Shown here in pieces: positions 16,400 through 25,476 of a stretch of 64,000 bases of DNA. This stretch comes from Geobacter sp. SVR (lineage in GTDB: Bacteria; Desulfobacterota; Desulfuromonadia; Geobacterales; Pseudopelobacteraceae). Location: assembly GCF_016865365.1 (NCBI RefSeq), contig NZ_AP024469.1, positions 3,812,501 to 3,876,500 of the forward strand. The letters run 5' to 3'. Position 1 is the first letter of the stretch. Each line of letters opens with the position of its first letter. The notes beneath the pieces are model-generated. The model searched no databases. It was not told the DNA's origin and worked only from the letters and a program-made list of their open reading frames with translations. The position numbers and the translations under genes are program-made.

Positions 16400-17530
16400 A
16401 TGTTCGAACGGCTGAAAGCCATGTTGATCAAGGAGTTCATCCAGGTCCTGCGCGACCCGCGCATGCGGATCGTGCTGTTCGTGCTGCCGGCACTGCAGAC
16501 AGTGATCTTCGGCTATGCGGTAAACATGGACATCAGGAACATCTCCACTGCGGTCCTGGATCGGGACAACAGCGTAGAAAGCCGGGAGCTCGTCACCAGC
16601 ATGGCCTCGTCCGGCCACTTCCGGATTAAAGAACGCATTGCCCACGACCGGCAGATACGTACACTGCTCGACCGGGGTACGGTGCGTGTGGTGCTGGTGA
16701 TCGAGCACGGCTTCGGCGAGCAGCTGGGCAGGGGGGAAACCGCGCCGGTACAGGTGCTGCTGGATGCCAGCGATTCCAATACGGCAGGGGTGGTGGCCGG
16801 TTACTTGGCGCGCCTGACCACCGATTTCAACAACCGCATTCAATCCTCTTACGCTGCCCGCCATCCGGATCGTGCCCTGAATGCGGGGCGGGTGGAACTC
16901 TCCAGCCGCGCGTGGTTCAATCCCAACCTTGCCAGCCCCCCCTTTTACGTGCCGGCGGTAATCACCAACATCCTGTTCGTGATCACGATGCTGCTCTCCT
17001 CCATGGCGATCGTGCGCGAAAAGGAGATCGGTACTATCGAGCAGGTGATCGTCACCCCGATCCGCAAAGGTGAATTCATCCTCGGCAAGACGCTCCCCTT
17101 CGTGCTGATCGGCTATATCGACGTGGCCCTGATCAGCCTCGTCGGACGACTGGTATTCGACGTGCCGATGCAGGGCAGTCCGGTCCTGCTGTTTGTTGCC
17201 ACCACCCTGTTCCTGATGAGCTCGCTGGGGATCGGACTGCTGATCTCCACCGTCAGCCAGACCCAGCAGCAGGCCATGATGACCTCCTTCTTCATCATCT
17301 TTCCCGCCATGCTGCTGTCAGGCTTCGCCTTTCCGATCGAAAACATGCCCATGCCGGTGCAGTGGTTGACCATGATCAATCCCCTGCGCTTCTACATGGT
17401 GGTAATCCGGGGCATCTTTCTCAAAGGGACCGGGACAGCCGTCCTGTGGCCGCAACTGGCGGCCCTGGCCACCATCGGCCTGGCGGTGCTGGCGGTGGCA
17501 GTGGCCCGCTTCAGAAAGACGGTCGGGTAG
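16400..17530 (+). CDS. ABC-2 type permease (YbhS/YbhR-like), second
   Basis: 376 residues from ATG 16400 (FERLKAMLIKEFIQVLRDP), the conserved opening of the family. An in-frame ATG at 16211 would add 63 residues read through the decayed element and is rejected. Same plan as the first permease: helix at about 20-40, periplasmic domain (VLDRDNSVESRELVTSMASS), then the VREKEIGTIEQVIVTPIRKG box and a terminal helix bundle. Last gene of the exporter operon; a strong hairpin follows. Confidence 0.92.
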   Translation: MFERLKAMLIKEFIQVLRDPRMRIVLFVLPALQTVIFGYAVNMDIRNISTAVLDRDNSVESRELVTSMASSGHFRIKERIAHDRQIRTLLDRGTVRVVLVIEHGFGEQLGRGETAPVQVLLDASDSNTAGVVAGYLARLTTDFNNRIQSSYAARHPDRALNAGRVELSSRAWFNPNLASPPFYVPAVITNILFVITMLLSSMAIVREKEIGTIEQVIVTPIRKGEFILGKTLPFVLIGYIDVALISLVGRLVFDVPMQGSPVLLFVATTLFLMSSLGIGLLISTVSQTQQQAMMTSFFIIFPAMLLSGFAFPIENMPMPVQWLTMINPLRFYMVVIRGIFLKGTGTAVLWPQLAALATIGLAVLAVAVARFRKTVG

Positions 17531-17536
17531 CGCAAA

Positions 17537-17565
17537 GAAAAAGGGCCGGGAATCATCCCGGCCCT
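17537..17565 (-). terminator. Strong hairpin terminator between the exporter operon and dctA
   Basis: AGGGCCGGGA (17542-17551) pairs perfectly with TCCCGGCCCT (17556-17565) over ATCA. On the minus strand the stem is followed by TTTTTCTTT (17533-17541), making a good intrinsic terminator for dctA; on the plus strand the tail is poor in T, but the stem may still help end the exporter transcript. Confidence 0.85.
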
Positions 17566-17611
17566 GAAAGGAGCGCACGTGGCAGTATGCGCCCGACTGC
17601 ACTGCAACCGA

Positions 17612-18931
17612 CTATTCGGCCTCGGCCGCCATGACAGGTTCCATAATGGCTTCCGGCTCCTCGGCCTCTGTTTCCGATTCGTTCTCCAGCACTCGCGTCA
17701 TCCGCTTCAGGTCGAGTTCGTTCTCCCAGCGGGAAACCACCACGGTGGCTACACCGTTACCGACCAGATTGGTGAGAGCACGCGCCTCGGACATGAAGCG
17801 GTCGATCCCCAGAATCAGCGCCAGTCCGGCCACCGGTATGGTGGGAATGGCTGCGAAGGTGGCTGCCAGGGTCACGAAACCGCTTCCGGTTACCCCGGCT
17901 GCTCCCTTGGAAGTCAGAAGCAGGACCCCCAGGATGGTCAGGGTCTGGGTCAGGGTCAGGGGGGTATTGGTTGCCTGGGCCACGAAAACCGCCGCCATGG
18001 TCAGATAGATCGATGTGCCGTCCAGGTTGAAGGAGTAACCGGTGGGAATCACCAGGCCCACCACCGATTTCGTGCAGCCCAGGTTTTCCATCTTGGCCAT
18101 CATGCGCGGCAGGACCGACTCGGAGGAGGAGGTTCCCAGCACGATCAGCAGCTCCTCCTTGATGTACTTGATGAACTTTACGATGCTGAAGCCGCACAGC
18201 TTGGCGATGCTTCCCAGCACGATGAAGATGAACAGCAGGCAGGTCAGGTAGAAGCTGCCCATCAGCATGGCCAGCTTGGTCAGGGAGCCCAGCCCGAACT
18301 TGCCGATGGTGAACGCCATGGCACCGAAGGCTCCGATGGGAGCGGCCTTCATGATAATGCCCACGATGCCGAACAAGGTATGGGAGATCTCGTCGATCAG
18401 CCTGAAAACGGCTTTACCGCGTTCACCCAGCATCGACAACGCGAATCCGAACAGGATCGCAAACACCAGCACCTGGAGTATGTCCCCTTTGGCAAAGGCA
18501 TCCACCACGCTGGAGGGGATGATGTTGAGGACAAAGTCTGCAACACCCTGGGATTTGGCCTGTGCAGTGATGCTTGTCAACGCCTTGGTGTCCAGCTTGG
18601 TGACATCGGCATTCATGCCGACTCCCGGCTGGATGATGCTGACCACCAGCAGTCCGATGGCCAGCGCCAGAGTAGTGACCACCTCGAAGTAGAACAGGGC
18701 CTTTGCCCCCACCCGTCCGACCTTCTTCATGTCCTCCATGCCGGCGATACCGGTTACGACCGTGCAGAAGATCACCGGCGCAATGATCATCTTGATCAGC
18801 TTTATGAACCCGTCCCCCAGCGGCTTCATGGCCGCTCCCGTCTCGGGCGCGAAATGCCCCAGCAGCACCCCGATGGAGATTGCCGTCAAAACCTGGAAGT
18901 ACAGATGCTGATAAAACCGTTTCCCCTTCAT
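17612..18931 (-). CDS. dctA: C4-dicarboxylate:cation symporter DctA
   Basis: Inner-membrane carrier taking up succinate, fumarate and malate with protons or sodium. 439 residues, like E. coli DctA (428). Family signatures: [20 protein letters not shown] at the start, [39 protein letters not shown] (the serine-rich re-entrant loop), [20 protein letters not shown] and [33 protein letters not shown] before the ATG. The upstream region has a sigma-54 promoter and paired palindromes; the regulator and kinase genes follow upstream on the same strand, as in classical dctABD loci. Confidence 0.97.
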   Translation of the reverse strand: MKGKRFYQHLYFQVLTAISIGVLLGHFAPETGAAMKPLGDGFIKLIKMIIAPVIFCTVVTGIAGMEDMKKVGRVGAKALFYFEVVTTLALAIGLLVVSIIQPGVGMNADVTKLDTKALTSITAQAKSQGVADFVLNIIPSSVVDAFAKGDILQVLVFAILFGFALSMLGERGKAVFRLIDEISHTLFGIVGIIMKAAPIGAFGAMAFTIGKFGLGSLTKLAMLMGSFYLTCLLFIFIVLGSIAKLCGFSIVKFIKYIKEELLIVLGTSSSESVLPRMMAKMENLGCTKSVVGLVIPTGYSFNLDGTSIYLTMAAVFVAQATNTPLTLTQTLTILGVLLLTSKGAAGVTGSGFVTLAATFAAIPTIPVAGLALILGIDRFMSEARALTNLVGNGVATVVVSRWENELDLKRMTRVLENESETEAEEPEAIMEPVMAAEAE

Positions 18932-19010
18932 AACTCTCCTCTCACTCTAAATAGTATAAAACCGGCACTGTTCCGATTCATTTCATTCGCTCGAATTATA
19001 AAATCATATC

Positions 19011-19026
19011 AGCAAATAGAATACCA
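19011..19026 (-). promoter_or_regulatory. Sigma-54 (RpoN) promoter of dctA
   Basis: Read on the minus strand the 16 bases are TGGTATTCTATTTGCT, matching TGGnA-N6-TTGCW with the GG and GC dinucleotides at the obligatory -24/-12 spacing. It predicts a transcript start near 19,000 and a leader of about 70 bases before the dctA ATG. It agrees with the adjacent sigma-54 activator gene. Confidence 0.75.
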
Positions 19027-19169
19027 ATTGAGTCACACACACCCAAGTTACTGAAATAACGTATAGAAACATGGTTTTGCTGCTTTAGAGAGGAATATGA
19101 ATGGGTATAACGAAGGTTCTGGGGATTGGAAAGGCGGGGACAATCCGCTTATAAATCGGAGGGATCAAC

Positions 19170-19209
19170 GGTTATAACCGGAGTTATATTCATAACCGCG
19201 GTTATAACC
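19170..19209. promoter_or_regulatory. Paired upstream activator sites for the dctA promoter
   Basis: The perfect palindrome GGTTATAACC occurs twice, at 19170-19179 and 19200-19209, exactly 30 bases apart (about three helical turns, same face of DNA). The second overlaps another perfect palindrome, ATAACCGCGGTTAT (19192-19205). They lie 145-200 bases upstream of the sigma-54 promoter, the normal place for enhancer sites of a DctD/NtrC-type activator. Confidence 0.75.
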
Positions 19210-19279
19210 ATTCAAACGGTCAATCGAGAAACGAAGGAGTTGGGCACAACGTGCCGGGTGATCCCGCCCGACGGATGTA

Positions 19280-20689
19280 TCACGGATCGAGATTCCTGGC
19301 CATCTTCAGACGCTTGCTGAGGGCCGGCTGGGAGATGCCCAGCAAGCGCGCGGCAATGGTCTGGCTGCCCTTGGAACGTGCCATGGCCTCTGCCACCAGC
19401 ATTTCGGCCGCCTCGGCAAAAGTCGGCAGGCGTTCCAGGTCGGCGAAGCGGTTCCGTTCCGGGACAGGGGCAACCTGGCGTCCGGTGCCGATGGCCTTGA
19501 TAAAGGTGTCCATGGCAAGTATCCGCTCCTTGTGCAGACTGACCGCATCATAAACCATGGCCTTGAGCTCGCGGATGTTGCCGGGAAAGGGATAGGTGGC
19601 CAGCAATTGCGGCAGTTCCTTGGGGGGAGTCGGCTTCTTCTTGCCCAGCGAACGTGCGGCTTCTGCCAGGAAGTGCTCCAGCAGGAGCGGCAAATCAGCG
19701 CTGCGTTCCCTGAGGGGGGGCACGTGCACGCAATGGGTACGCAACCGGTAGTACAGGTCCCGGCGGAAGGAGCCGGCCGCCTCCCGGGCGGCGAGGTCGC
19801 AATGGGTGGCGACGATTATGCGCGCCTTGAGCCGCTTGGGACGGTCGCTGCCCAGCGGGAAATACTCCCCTTCCTGCAGCAGGCGCAGCAGCTTGACCTG
19901 CGAGGCGATGCTGAGGTCGCCGATCTCATCCAGGAACAGGGTACCGTCGGCCGCCTCCTCGATCAAGCCGGACCGGGCATGATCCGCGCCGGTATACGCT
20001 CCGCGCACATGTCCGAACAGGGTATCGGCAAAAACGGTGTCATCCAGACCGGCCACGTTCACCGCCACCAGCGGACCGGAGCAGCCGCTCAGGGCATGGG
20101 CTGCACGGGCGACCAGCTCTTTGCCCACGCCGCTTTCACCGGTGATCAGCAACGGCTGGGGGCTCTGGGCCACCGCCTCGATATAGGCGAAGATCGTGTG
20201 CATGGCGCGATCGCAGGTCACGATCCGGCCGAAGGCTTCCGGGTGCTGCAGCTCTCCCGAGAGAAATCGGCTCGACATCTGGCGGTTTTCGCGCTCAAGA
20301 CTGAGAAAACGGATGGCGCGCAGGACACCGCTCACCAGTCGATCCTCCTCCACGGTTTTGACGAAATAGTCGAACGCTCCCAGCCGCATGCAACTGACCG
20401 CCGTTTCGACCTGATTCATGCCGCTCACCACGATGGTGGCGATCTCCGGATGCAGTTCGCCGATCTGTGCCAGCAGGTCGGCCCCGCTGAGATGGGGCAT
20501 GGTCAGATCCAGCAGGATCAGCCCGATCTCATGCCGGGCAAGTACATCCATTACCTGGCGGCTGTCCTGGCAGGTAACGACGTTGGTGATGCCGGCCGAA
20601 CGCGCCAGGGTGAGGCTCACCGACCTGAGCCAGGCCGGTTCGTCGTCCACCAGCAGCACGCCGAAAGATGGATAGGGGGTTGTGCTCAT
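19280..20689 (-). CDS. Sigma-54-dependent response regulator (DctD-like)
   Basis: 469 residues from ATG 20689, which has AGAGGA upstream; a start at 20728 would lie in repeat sequence. Receiver domain (VLLVDDEP acidic pocket, phosphorylated Asp61 in LLLDLTMP), AAA+ domain with Walker A GESGVGKE, GAYTGA loop (variant of GAFTGA that touches sigma-54), Walker B LFLDEIGDL, and a C-terminal Fis-type helix-turn-helix (QTIAARLLGISQPALSKRLK). It sits between the kinase gene and dctA on one strand and most likely binds the paired GGTTATAACC sites. Naming it DctD rests on context; sequence alone gives only the NtrC family. Confidence 0.9.
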   Translation of the reverse strand: MSTTPYPSFGVLLVDDEPAWLRSVSLTLARSAGITNVVTCQDSRQVMDVLARHEIGLILLDLTMPHLSGADLLAQIGELHPEIATIVVSGMNQVETAVSCMRLGAFDYFVKTVEEDRLVSGVLRAIRFLSLERENRQMSSRFLSGELQHPEAFGRIVTCDRAMHTIFAYIEAVAQSPQPLLITGESGVGKELVARAAHALSGCSGPLVAVNVAGLDDTVFADTLFGHVRGAYTGADHARSGLIEEAADGTLFLDEIGDLSIASQVKLLRLLQEGEYFPLGSDRPKRLKARIIVATHCDLAAREAAGSFRRDLYYRLRTHCVHVPPLRERSADLPLLLEHFLAEAARSLGKKKPTPPKELPQLLATYPFPGNIRELKAMVYDAVSLHKERILAMDTFIKAIGTGRQVAPVPERNRFADLERLPTFAEAAEMLVAEAMARSKGSQTIAARLLGISQPALSKRLKMARNLDP

Positions 20690-20706
20690 GATGATGTTTC
20701 CTCTGA

Positions 20707-20811
20707 CAGGTTGTTGAAAAACAGCCATCTCGCTGCCGTCCTCGAAAGCCCCCCTTGTGCGGATGCGACGATCTGACTATTTTTGAACAACCGGAGTTTT
20801 TCAACAGTCTG
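20707..20811. repeat. 105-bp element with terminal inverted repeats (element C)
   Basis: Left end CAGGTTGTTGAAAAAC (20707-20722) and right end GTTTTTCAACAGTCTG (20796-20811) are inverted copies with about 12 of 16 matches; an inner TTGTTGAAAAA/TTTTTGAACAA pairing adds to the fold. It fills the gap between the kinase and regulator genes, and the kinase stop codon (TGA at 20803-20801) lies inside its right arm. GTTTTTCAACAACCT at 35361-35375 matches the outer 15 bases of the left end. Confidence 0.75.
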
Positions 20812-22612
20812 CTAACGGACTGGGAAGTACAAGTGTCACGATCGTGCCGCCACCGGGAGGGCACTCGAAGGTCAACGTACCGCCATGTTCCTTGACGATG
20901 CCGGCCGAAATCGACAGCCCGAGTCCGGTTCCCCCGGTTTCCCGCTTGGTGGTGAAAAAGGGGTCGGTCAGGTGCGGCAGATGCTCCGGTGAGATGCCGG
21001 TCCCCTCATCACGGACCGTCAGGGAGGCGCTGAGGGTCAGGGGATCGCAGGCCGTGCGCAGGGAGATACTCCGGCCGGTATCGGGCAGGGCCTGACAGGC
21101 GTTGATGATCAGGTTCACCACCACCTGCTCGATCCTCTGCGCATTTCCGCACATCGTGGAGAGGTGCTCGTCGTACTCTGCGTTGAAACGGGTGGTGGCC
21201 CGCCGGATGGAGGGCTCCACCAGGCGGACGGCGGCCTGCACAACGGCATTGAGATCAAAAGGCTCCCTGCGGACGGCATCGTCGCGCCGGGCAAAATCCT
21301 TCAGGTCCTCCACAATGCGCTTGATGCGCTTGGCCCCTTCCGACATTTCCTCCAGCATCAGGGGGACCTCCTGGCGCATGCGGGCATAGCTCAGCCCACC
21401 CAGCAGAAAGTCCCCCTGTTCGCGATAGCGGGCCTCCAGCAGCTCTCCCGCATCGGCATACACTTCCCTGAGGATCGGCAGGTTGAGCAGAATCAACCCG
21501 TTGGGATTGTTGATCTCGTGGGCCACGCCGGAAACCAGAATCCCCAGGGATGCCATCTTGTCGGCCTGGACCAGTCTGTCCTGATGGCTGCGCAACTCTT
21601 CCAGGGCACGCTTGCGTTCCTGCACCTCCCGGGCCAGTTCCTCGGTGCGCAGCGCCACCCGCCGCTGCAGGGCCCGCGACCAGACCACCGTACCGATCAG
21701 GATCAGGAACAGCGGTACCAGAACTATCAGTCCGTACCTGACAACCCGGTCCCAGGATACCCGCTGCGGTTCCTGCACCCCCAGCCATTTGTCGTAAATG
21801 GCCTGATACTGGCCGGTCTTCATCAGGATCGCCAGCCCTTCGCTGAAGCGTGCCAGGAGCTCGGCATTGCCTTTTCTGACGCCGTAACAGTAGCGCTGCG
21901 AAACCACCCCTTTGGCCACCGGCACCAGGTTGGTCAGATGCAACTCGCGGATCAGGTACATGCCCGGCAGGATGGCTACCACGGCATACTCCCGCTGTCC
22001 CGAAGCCAGCATGCGCAGGGCATCGGCCGGGGTTGCGGTCAGGGTGAGGTTGGGGCCGTATCCCATCTTGACCAGCAGGTCGTGCATGATCCCACCCTTG
22101 AAGACGATCACCTGCTTGCCGCGCAGTTCCTCCAGCGAACGGACCGGAGGGGTGTCGCGGCGGGCGAAAACGGCATGGTAGACGATGTTGTGCGGCGGGG
22201 AGAAATCGATGGAATGGGAACGGTCGTCGGAATAGGAGATGCCCTGCAGGATATCGAGACTGCCGTCCTGGAGGGCGGCACGCATCTCCGACCAGCCCCC
22301 GAAGCGGAATTCCACCTTCATGCCCATCACGTCGGCAATCGCGCGGGTCAAATCCACATTGTAGCCGGCAGGCTGGCCGTTCTTGTCCAGAAATTCATAG
22401 GGGGGATAATCGGGATCGCCGCCGACGACGATCGTCCTTTTGGCGGACGGAGCCTCGCCATCCTCGGCGCGGAGGGAGAGCGGCGCCAGGCAGGACAAGC
22501 ATGCCAGCAGCACCAGCAGCGCTTTGAACAAGATACGTGTCGCCCGGAGCGGGTGTTCGCCCTTCCGCCCCTCCGTTTTGCCGTGCCGTGCTGTTCCGCC
22601 CAAATGCCCCAT
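20801..22612 (-). CDS. Sensor histidine kinase with periplasmic solute-binding domain
   Basis: About 603 residues from ATG 22612 (another in-frame ATG at 22672; neither has a strong ribosome site). Order: signal anchor (RILFKALLVLLACLSCLAPL), an SBP_bac_3 ligand domain (about 57-285, VVGGDPDYPPYEFLDKNGQP), one membrane helix (YGLIVLVPLFLILIGTVVW), coiled coil, HisKA with phospho-acceptor His in GVAHEINNPNG, and HATPase (IINACQALP, DEGTGISPEHL, GGTGLGLSIS). It probably senses a small organic acid and phosphorylates the adjacent DctD-like regulator. Unlike classical DctB, whose sensor is a PDC/Cache fold, this uses an amino-acid-binding-protein fold. Last residues and stop come from element C. 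Confidence 0.88.
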   Translation of the reverse strand: MGHLGGTARHGKTEGRKGEHPLRATRILFKALLVLLACLSCLAPLSLRAEDGEAPSAKRTIVVGGDPDYPPYEFLDKNGQPAGYNVDLTRAIADVMGMKVEFRFGGWSEMRAALQDGSLDILQGISYSDDRSHSIDFSPPHNIVYHAVFARRDTPPVRSLEELRGKQVIVFKGGIMHDLLVKMGYGPNLTLTATPADALRMLASGQREYAVVAILPGMYLIRELHLTNLVPVAKGVVSQRYCYGVRKGNAELLARFSEGLAILMKTGQYQAIYDKWLGVQEPQRVSWDRVVRYGLIVLVPLFLILIGTVVWSRALQRRVALRTEELAREVQERKRALEELRSHQDRLVQADKMASLGILVSGVAHEINNPNGLILLNLPILREVYADAGELLEARYREQGDFLLGGLSYARMRQEVPLMLEEMSEGAKRIKRIVEDLKDFARRDDAVRREPFDLNAVVQAAVRLVEPSIRRATTRFNAEYDEHLSTMCGNAQRIEQVVVNLIINACQALPDTGRSISLRTACDPLTLSASLTVRDEGTGISPEHLPHLTDPFFTTKRETGGTGLGLSISAGIVKEHGGTLTFECPPGGGTIVTLVLPSPLADC

Positions 22613-22717
22613 ACGCCTGCCCTGTAAAAATGCCTGACGTACTAGCATATACGCTGCGAAATAAAATGCCAAACGAGAAAAAAGGGAAAGTGACCGGGAA
22701 GGACGTTATGGAGGGAA

Positions 22718-23452
22718 TCAGCCGACCGACAGCAGCGCCGTCAGTTCCTGGGCGTTTTGGGGGGCGTAGCCCATGTAGTCGTTGTTGAAGTAGATCTGCA
22801 CATCGCGCCCGCCAGTCAAAAAAGACCGGATCTGTCGGGCATCGGCGGCCAGTTCCTCACGGGTATAGCAACTGTTGTAGCGCCCTTCCAGTCCATGGCG
22901 GCGGATATAGACGAAGTCGGCGGTAAGTGGGGCGTGGACCAGGAATCCGGGCGCATCGGCCAGGCACATGGCTGCATTGTGACGGCGGCACAGGTCGACC
23001 ACCTCGTCCGTTGCCCAGCTTTCGTGCCTGAATTCGAGAACATGGCGTACCGGGTAGTTCCTGCAGCAGCGGAGAAAATTGTCCAGGCGTTCGAGGTTCA
23101 GGGAAAAATGGGGTGGGAGTTGCCAGAGCACTGCAGCGAGCTTTTCGCGCAGCGCCAGAGCGCCGTCGAAGAACCGCCTGAGCGGTTCCTCCGGATCGAC
23201 CAGCCATTTTACGTGGGTGATATACCGGCTGCCCTTGACTGCAAAGACGAAATTCTCGGGTGTTTCATCATGCCACTTTTCAAAGGTCCGCGCCGGTAGG
23301 AGTCGATAGAAGGTAACATTCAGCTCGACACAGGAAAAAACCGAAAAATAATGGCTGAACCAGCGCCGTTGGGAAAGATGTTCGGGGTAGAAAGGTCCGC
23401 GCCAATGGGGATAATTGAATCCGCTGCAGCCGATGCGCAGATCTGGGGACAT
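22718..23452 (-). CDS. DUF72 family protein (YecE-like)
   Basis: 244 residues. Motifs of DUF72: RIGCSGFNYPHWRGPFYP at the start, FSVFSCVELNVTFYRLP-like block, FVFAVKGSRYITHVKWL, LEFRHESWATDEVVDLC and the C-terminal YFNNDYMGYAPQNAQEL. A TIM-barrel-like family of unknown activity, proposed by others to be a nuclease or Fe-S-linked enzyme in some clades. Single gene; no operon partner visible. Confidence 0.9.
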   Translation of the reverse strand: MSPDLRIGCSGFNYPHWRGPFYPEHLSQRRWFSHYFSVFSCVELNVTFYRLLPARTFEKWHDETPENFVFAVKGSRYITHVKWLVDPEEPLRRFFDGALALREKLAAVLWQLPPHFSLNLERLDNFLRCCRNYPVRHVLEFRHESWATDEVVDLCRRHNAAMCLADAPGFLVHAPLTADFVYIRRHGLEGRYNSCYTREELAADARQIRSFLTGGRDVQIYFNNDYMGYAPQNAQELTALLSVG

Positions 23453-23565
23453 GAGGGGCAGCCTCGCAAGAAATAATGACGCCGTCCTAATTTTGTATCA
23501 TAGAGCGTTTTCTTGGCAAGGGATGAGCGCGAAGAAAAGCTGACCGAGCATTCGCGCCTTTCCGC

Positions 23566-23781
23566 TCAGTAATGCGGGGGCGGCTGTTCCTCGTCCGGAT
23601 CACAGATCGCCGAGGGGTTCATGGTGCGGAGCTGTTCACTGATCAGGGTGTAACTCCGCTCCAGACGGACAATGATCTGCTCCTGTCGGTAAACCGTTTC
23701 GTTCAGTTCCTGAATCGTGCGTTCCTGATGCATGAAACGCAGCTCCAATTCGGTGATGCGTTCTTCCAAACTCTCCGACAT
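23566..23781 (-). CDS. slyX: SlyX family protein
   Basis: 71 residues from ATG 23781, preceded by GGGAG. The sequence SESLEERITELELRFMHQER, then TIQELNETVYRQEQIIVRLE, is a continuous coiled coil, followed by a Pro-rich tail ending PPPHY, as in E. coli SlyX (72 residues, ending PPHY). Function unknown; historically found next to SlyD. Starting seven codons earlier (23802) would lose the ribosome-site spacing. Confidence 0.9.
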   Translation of the reverse strand: MSESLEERITELELRFMHQERTIQELNETVYRQEQIIVRLERSYTLISEQLRTMNPSAICDPDEEQPPPHY

Positions 23782-24048
23782 GTTTATCTCCCGTAAGTCC
23801 AACCCACGTTCCCGCGGATTGGAATAGTAAAATTATTTACCGTGCAAATTTTTTAACACACGCTGCAAATGCAGCATCACCGCACACAGATGAGTCTCCG
23901 GTACCGGTCGGTTGCTAAAATCGTCATCGTCATCTCAGGTGGCGCCCCTCCGTAACCACCTGTAATTGCTGCAACTCAAAAATGGCATGCCCTATGAATA
24001 ATCTGGCGGCACATGGCAGGTGCACCCTCCGGAACAGGAGACGACACT

Positions 24049-24195
24049 ATGAAAAAGCGCGCCCACATTCACGGTATACTGCTGCTGATCCTGGTCGAGG
24101 CCATCCTGTTGTTCGCCTGCGTCAATGATAACAGCCGCCTTGCCCCCGACAGGTCATTCCGCTACGACATCGCCACGGCCTATCCCCGCTACTGA
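24049..24195 (+). CDS. Small membrane or secreted peptide, 48 residues
   Basis: ATG 24049 has AGGAGA nine bases upstream. Translation: KKRAHIHG, then a hydrophobic run ILLLILVEAILLFACV (possible lipobox-like LLFAC), then a short hydrophilic tail ending PRY. It ends 15 bases before the convergent aminotransferase stop. No family recognised; the good ribosome site and a signal-like N-terminus are the only support, so it may be a small envelope peptide or chance. Confidence 0.45.
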   Translation: MKKRAHIHGILLLILVEAILLFACVNDNSRLAPDRSFRYDIATAYPRY

Positions 24196-24210
24196 ACGAC
24201 AACCCGGGAC

Positions 24211-25365
24211 TCACCTGCTTGTCCAGGCGATCTGCATGCGCCGCAATGCCTCCGCCAGCAGCTCCCGGGGGCAGCCGAAGTTCAGCCTGACAAAGCCGGG
24301 CAGGCCGAAATCGGCCCCATCGGACAACCCAACCCCAGCCTCCTCGAAAAAGCGCCCCGGCTCCGCGATCCCACTCTGTCGGGCATCGATCCAGGCCAGG
24401 TAGGTCGCCTCCACCGGCGCCATCGACAGCCCCGCCATTTTCGCCACCGCGTCCTGCACCAGTTCCCGATTGCCCCGCAGAGATTCGATCAGCGCCTGAC
24501 GCCATGGCTCGCCGTGGCGGTACGCAGCCAGGGCGGCGGTATAGCCCAACAGGTTGACGTGCGGCACGATCCCGGCCATGGCGCGCTTGAAAGCACGACG
24601 TAATTCCGGGTCGGAGATGACGGCAAAGGAGCAGCCCAGGCCGGGAATGTTGTAGGTCTTGCTGGGGGCATTGAGCGTGATCGTGCGGCGGGCGATCTCC
24701 GGTCTGAGGCTGGCAAAGGGGAGATGGCGCTTGTCGCTGTCAAGCACCAGCCCGGCATGGATCTCGTCTGAACAGACGATCAGGTCATGCCGTTCAACTA
24801 GCTCCGCCAGGCCTTCCAGTTCCTCCCGCGACCAGACCCGGCCGACCGGATTGTGGGGGCTGCACAACAGCAGCAGCCACGTGCGGGGGGTGATGGCCCG
24901 CTCCAGCCCGGCCAGGTCCAGCTCCCATCTTCCTTCCCGCAATTGCAGCGGCACCTTGACCGGCGTACGGCCGGAGAGTGCCGGCGCGGACATGAAAGGC
25001 GGATAGATGGGGGTGAAGGTAATCACCTCGTCATTCTGCGCGCCCACCGCTCGGCAGGCCACGTTCAGGCCGCACACCAGCCCCGGCAGCCACACCAGCC
25101 AACTGGGATCCACCTGCCAACCGTACTCCTGATGCAGCCGGTCCAGCACCGCTGATACCAGTTCATGGGGAGCATGGGTATAACCGAAGATGCGGTGATC
25201 GACCCGTTCCCGCAGTGCCTCGATCACCTCCGGCGGAGACGGGAAGTCCATGTCCGCCACCCACAGCGGCAGGATATCGCGGCCGGCATACTTGTCCCAC
25301 TTCTCACTGGCCGAGTCACGGCGGTCGATGATGGTATCAAAATCAAAGGTCTGGGAGATTGTCAT
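24211..25365 (-). CDS. PLP-dependent C-S lyase / aminotransferase (MalY/PatB family)
   Basis: 384 residues from ATG 25365; a further upstream ATG at 25383 lacks a ribosome site. Fold-type I enzyme: FDTIIDRRDSASEKWDKY and LPLWVADMDFPSPPEVIEAL are the MalY/PatB opening, LLLCSPHNPVGRVW binds substrate, VCSDEIHAGLVL holds the pyridine-ring Asp, and the PLP lysine is in NAPSKTYNIPGL. These enzymes split cystathionine or other cysteine S-conjugates to a thiol, pyruvate and ammonia. OvoA is encoded 6 kb away and needs such a lyase (OvoB) for the second step; this gene is a candidate but not adjacent. Confidence 0.9.
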   Translation of the reverse strand: MTISQTFDFDTIIDRRDSASEKWDKYAGRDILPLWVADMDFPSPPEVIEALRERVDHRIFGYTHAPHELVSAVLDRLHQEYGWQVDPSWLVWLPGLVCGLNVACRAVGAQNDEVITFTPIYPPFMSAPALSGRTPVKVPLQLREGRWELDLAGLERAITPRTWLLLLCSPHNPVGRVWSREELEGLAELVERHDLIVCSDEIHAGLVLDSDKRHLPFASLRPEIARRTITLNAPSKTYNIPGLGCSFAVISDPELRRAFKRAMAGIVPHVNLLGYTAALAAYRHGEPWRQALIESLRGNRELVQDAVAKMAGLSMAPVEATYLAWIDARQSGIAEPGRFFEEAGVGLSDGADFGLPGFVRLNFGCPRELLAEALRRMQIAWTSR

Positions 25366-25476
25366 GGCAAGGATATGCTCCATAGGGAAAAATTACAGCC
25401 GCCTGAAGAGATCGATAGGATAAACAGAATAGTTAAAAAGCAAGGGAGGGTGCAAAAAGAGAATTACGGCCGATGA

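Noticed and set aside
17579-19054. Long plus-strand open frame opposite dctA
   Set aside because: His/Gln/Gly-rich shadow of a certain membrane gene; no ribosome site or family.
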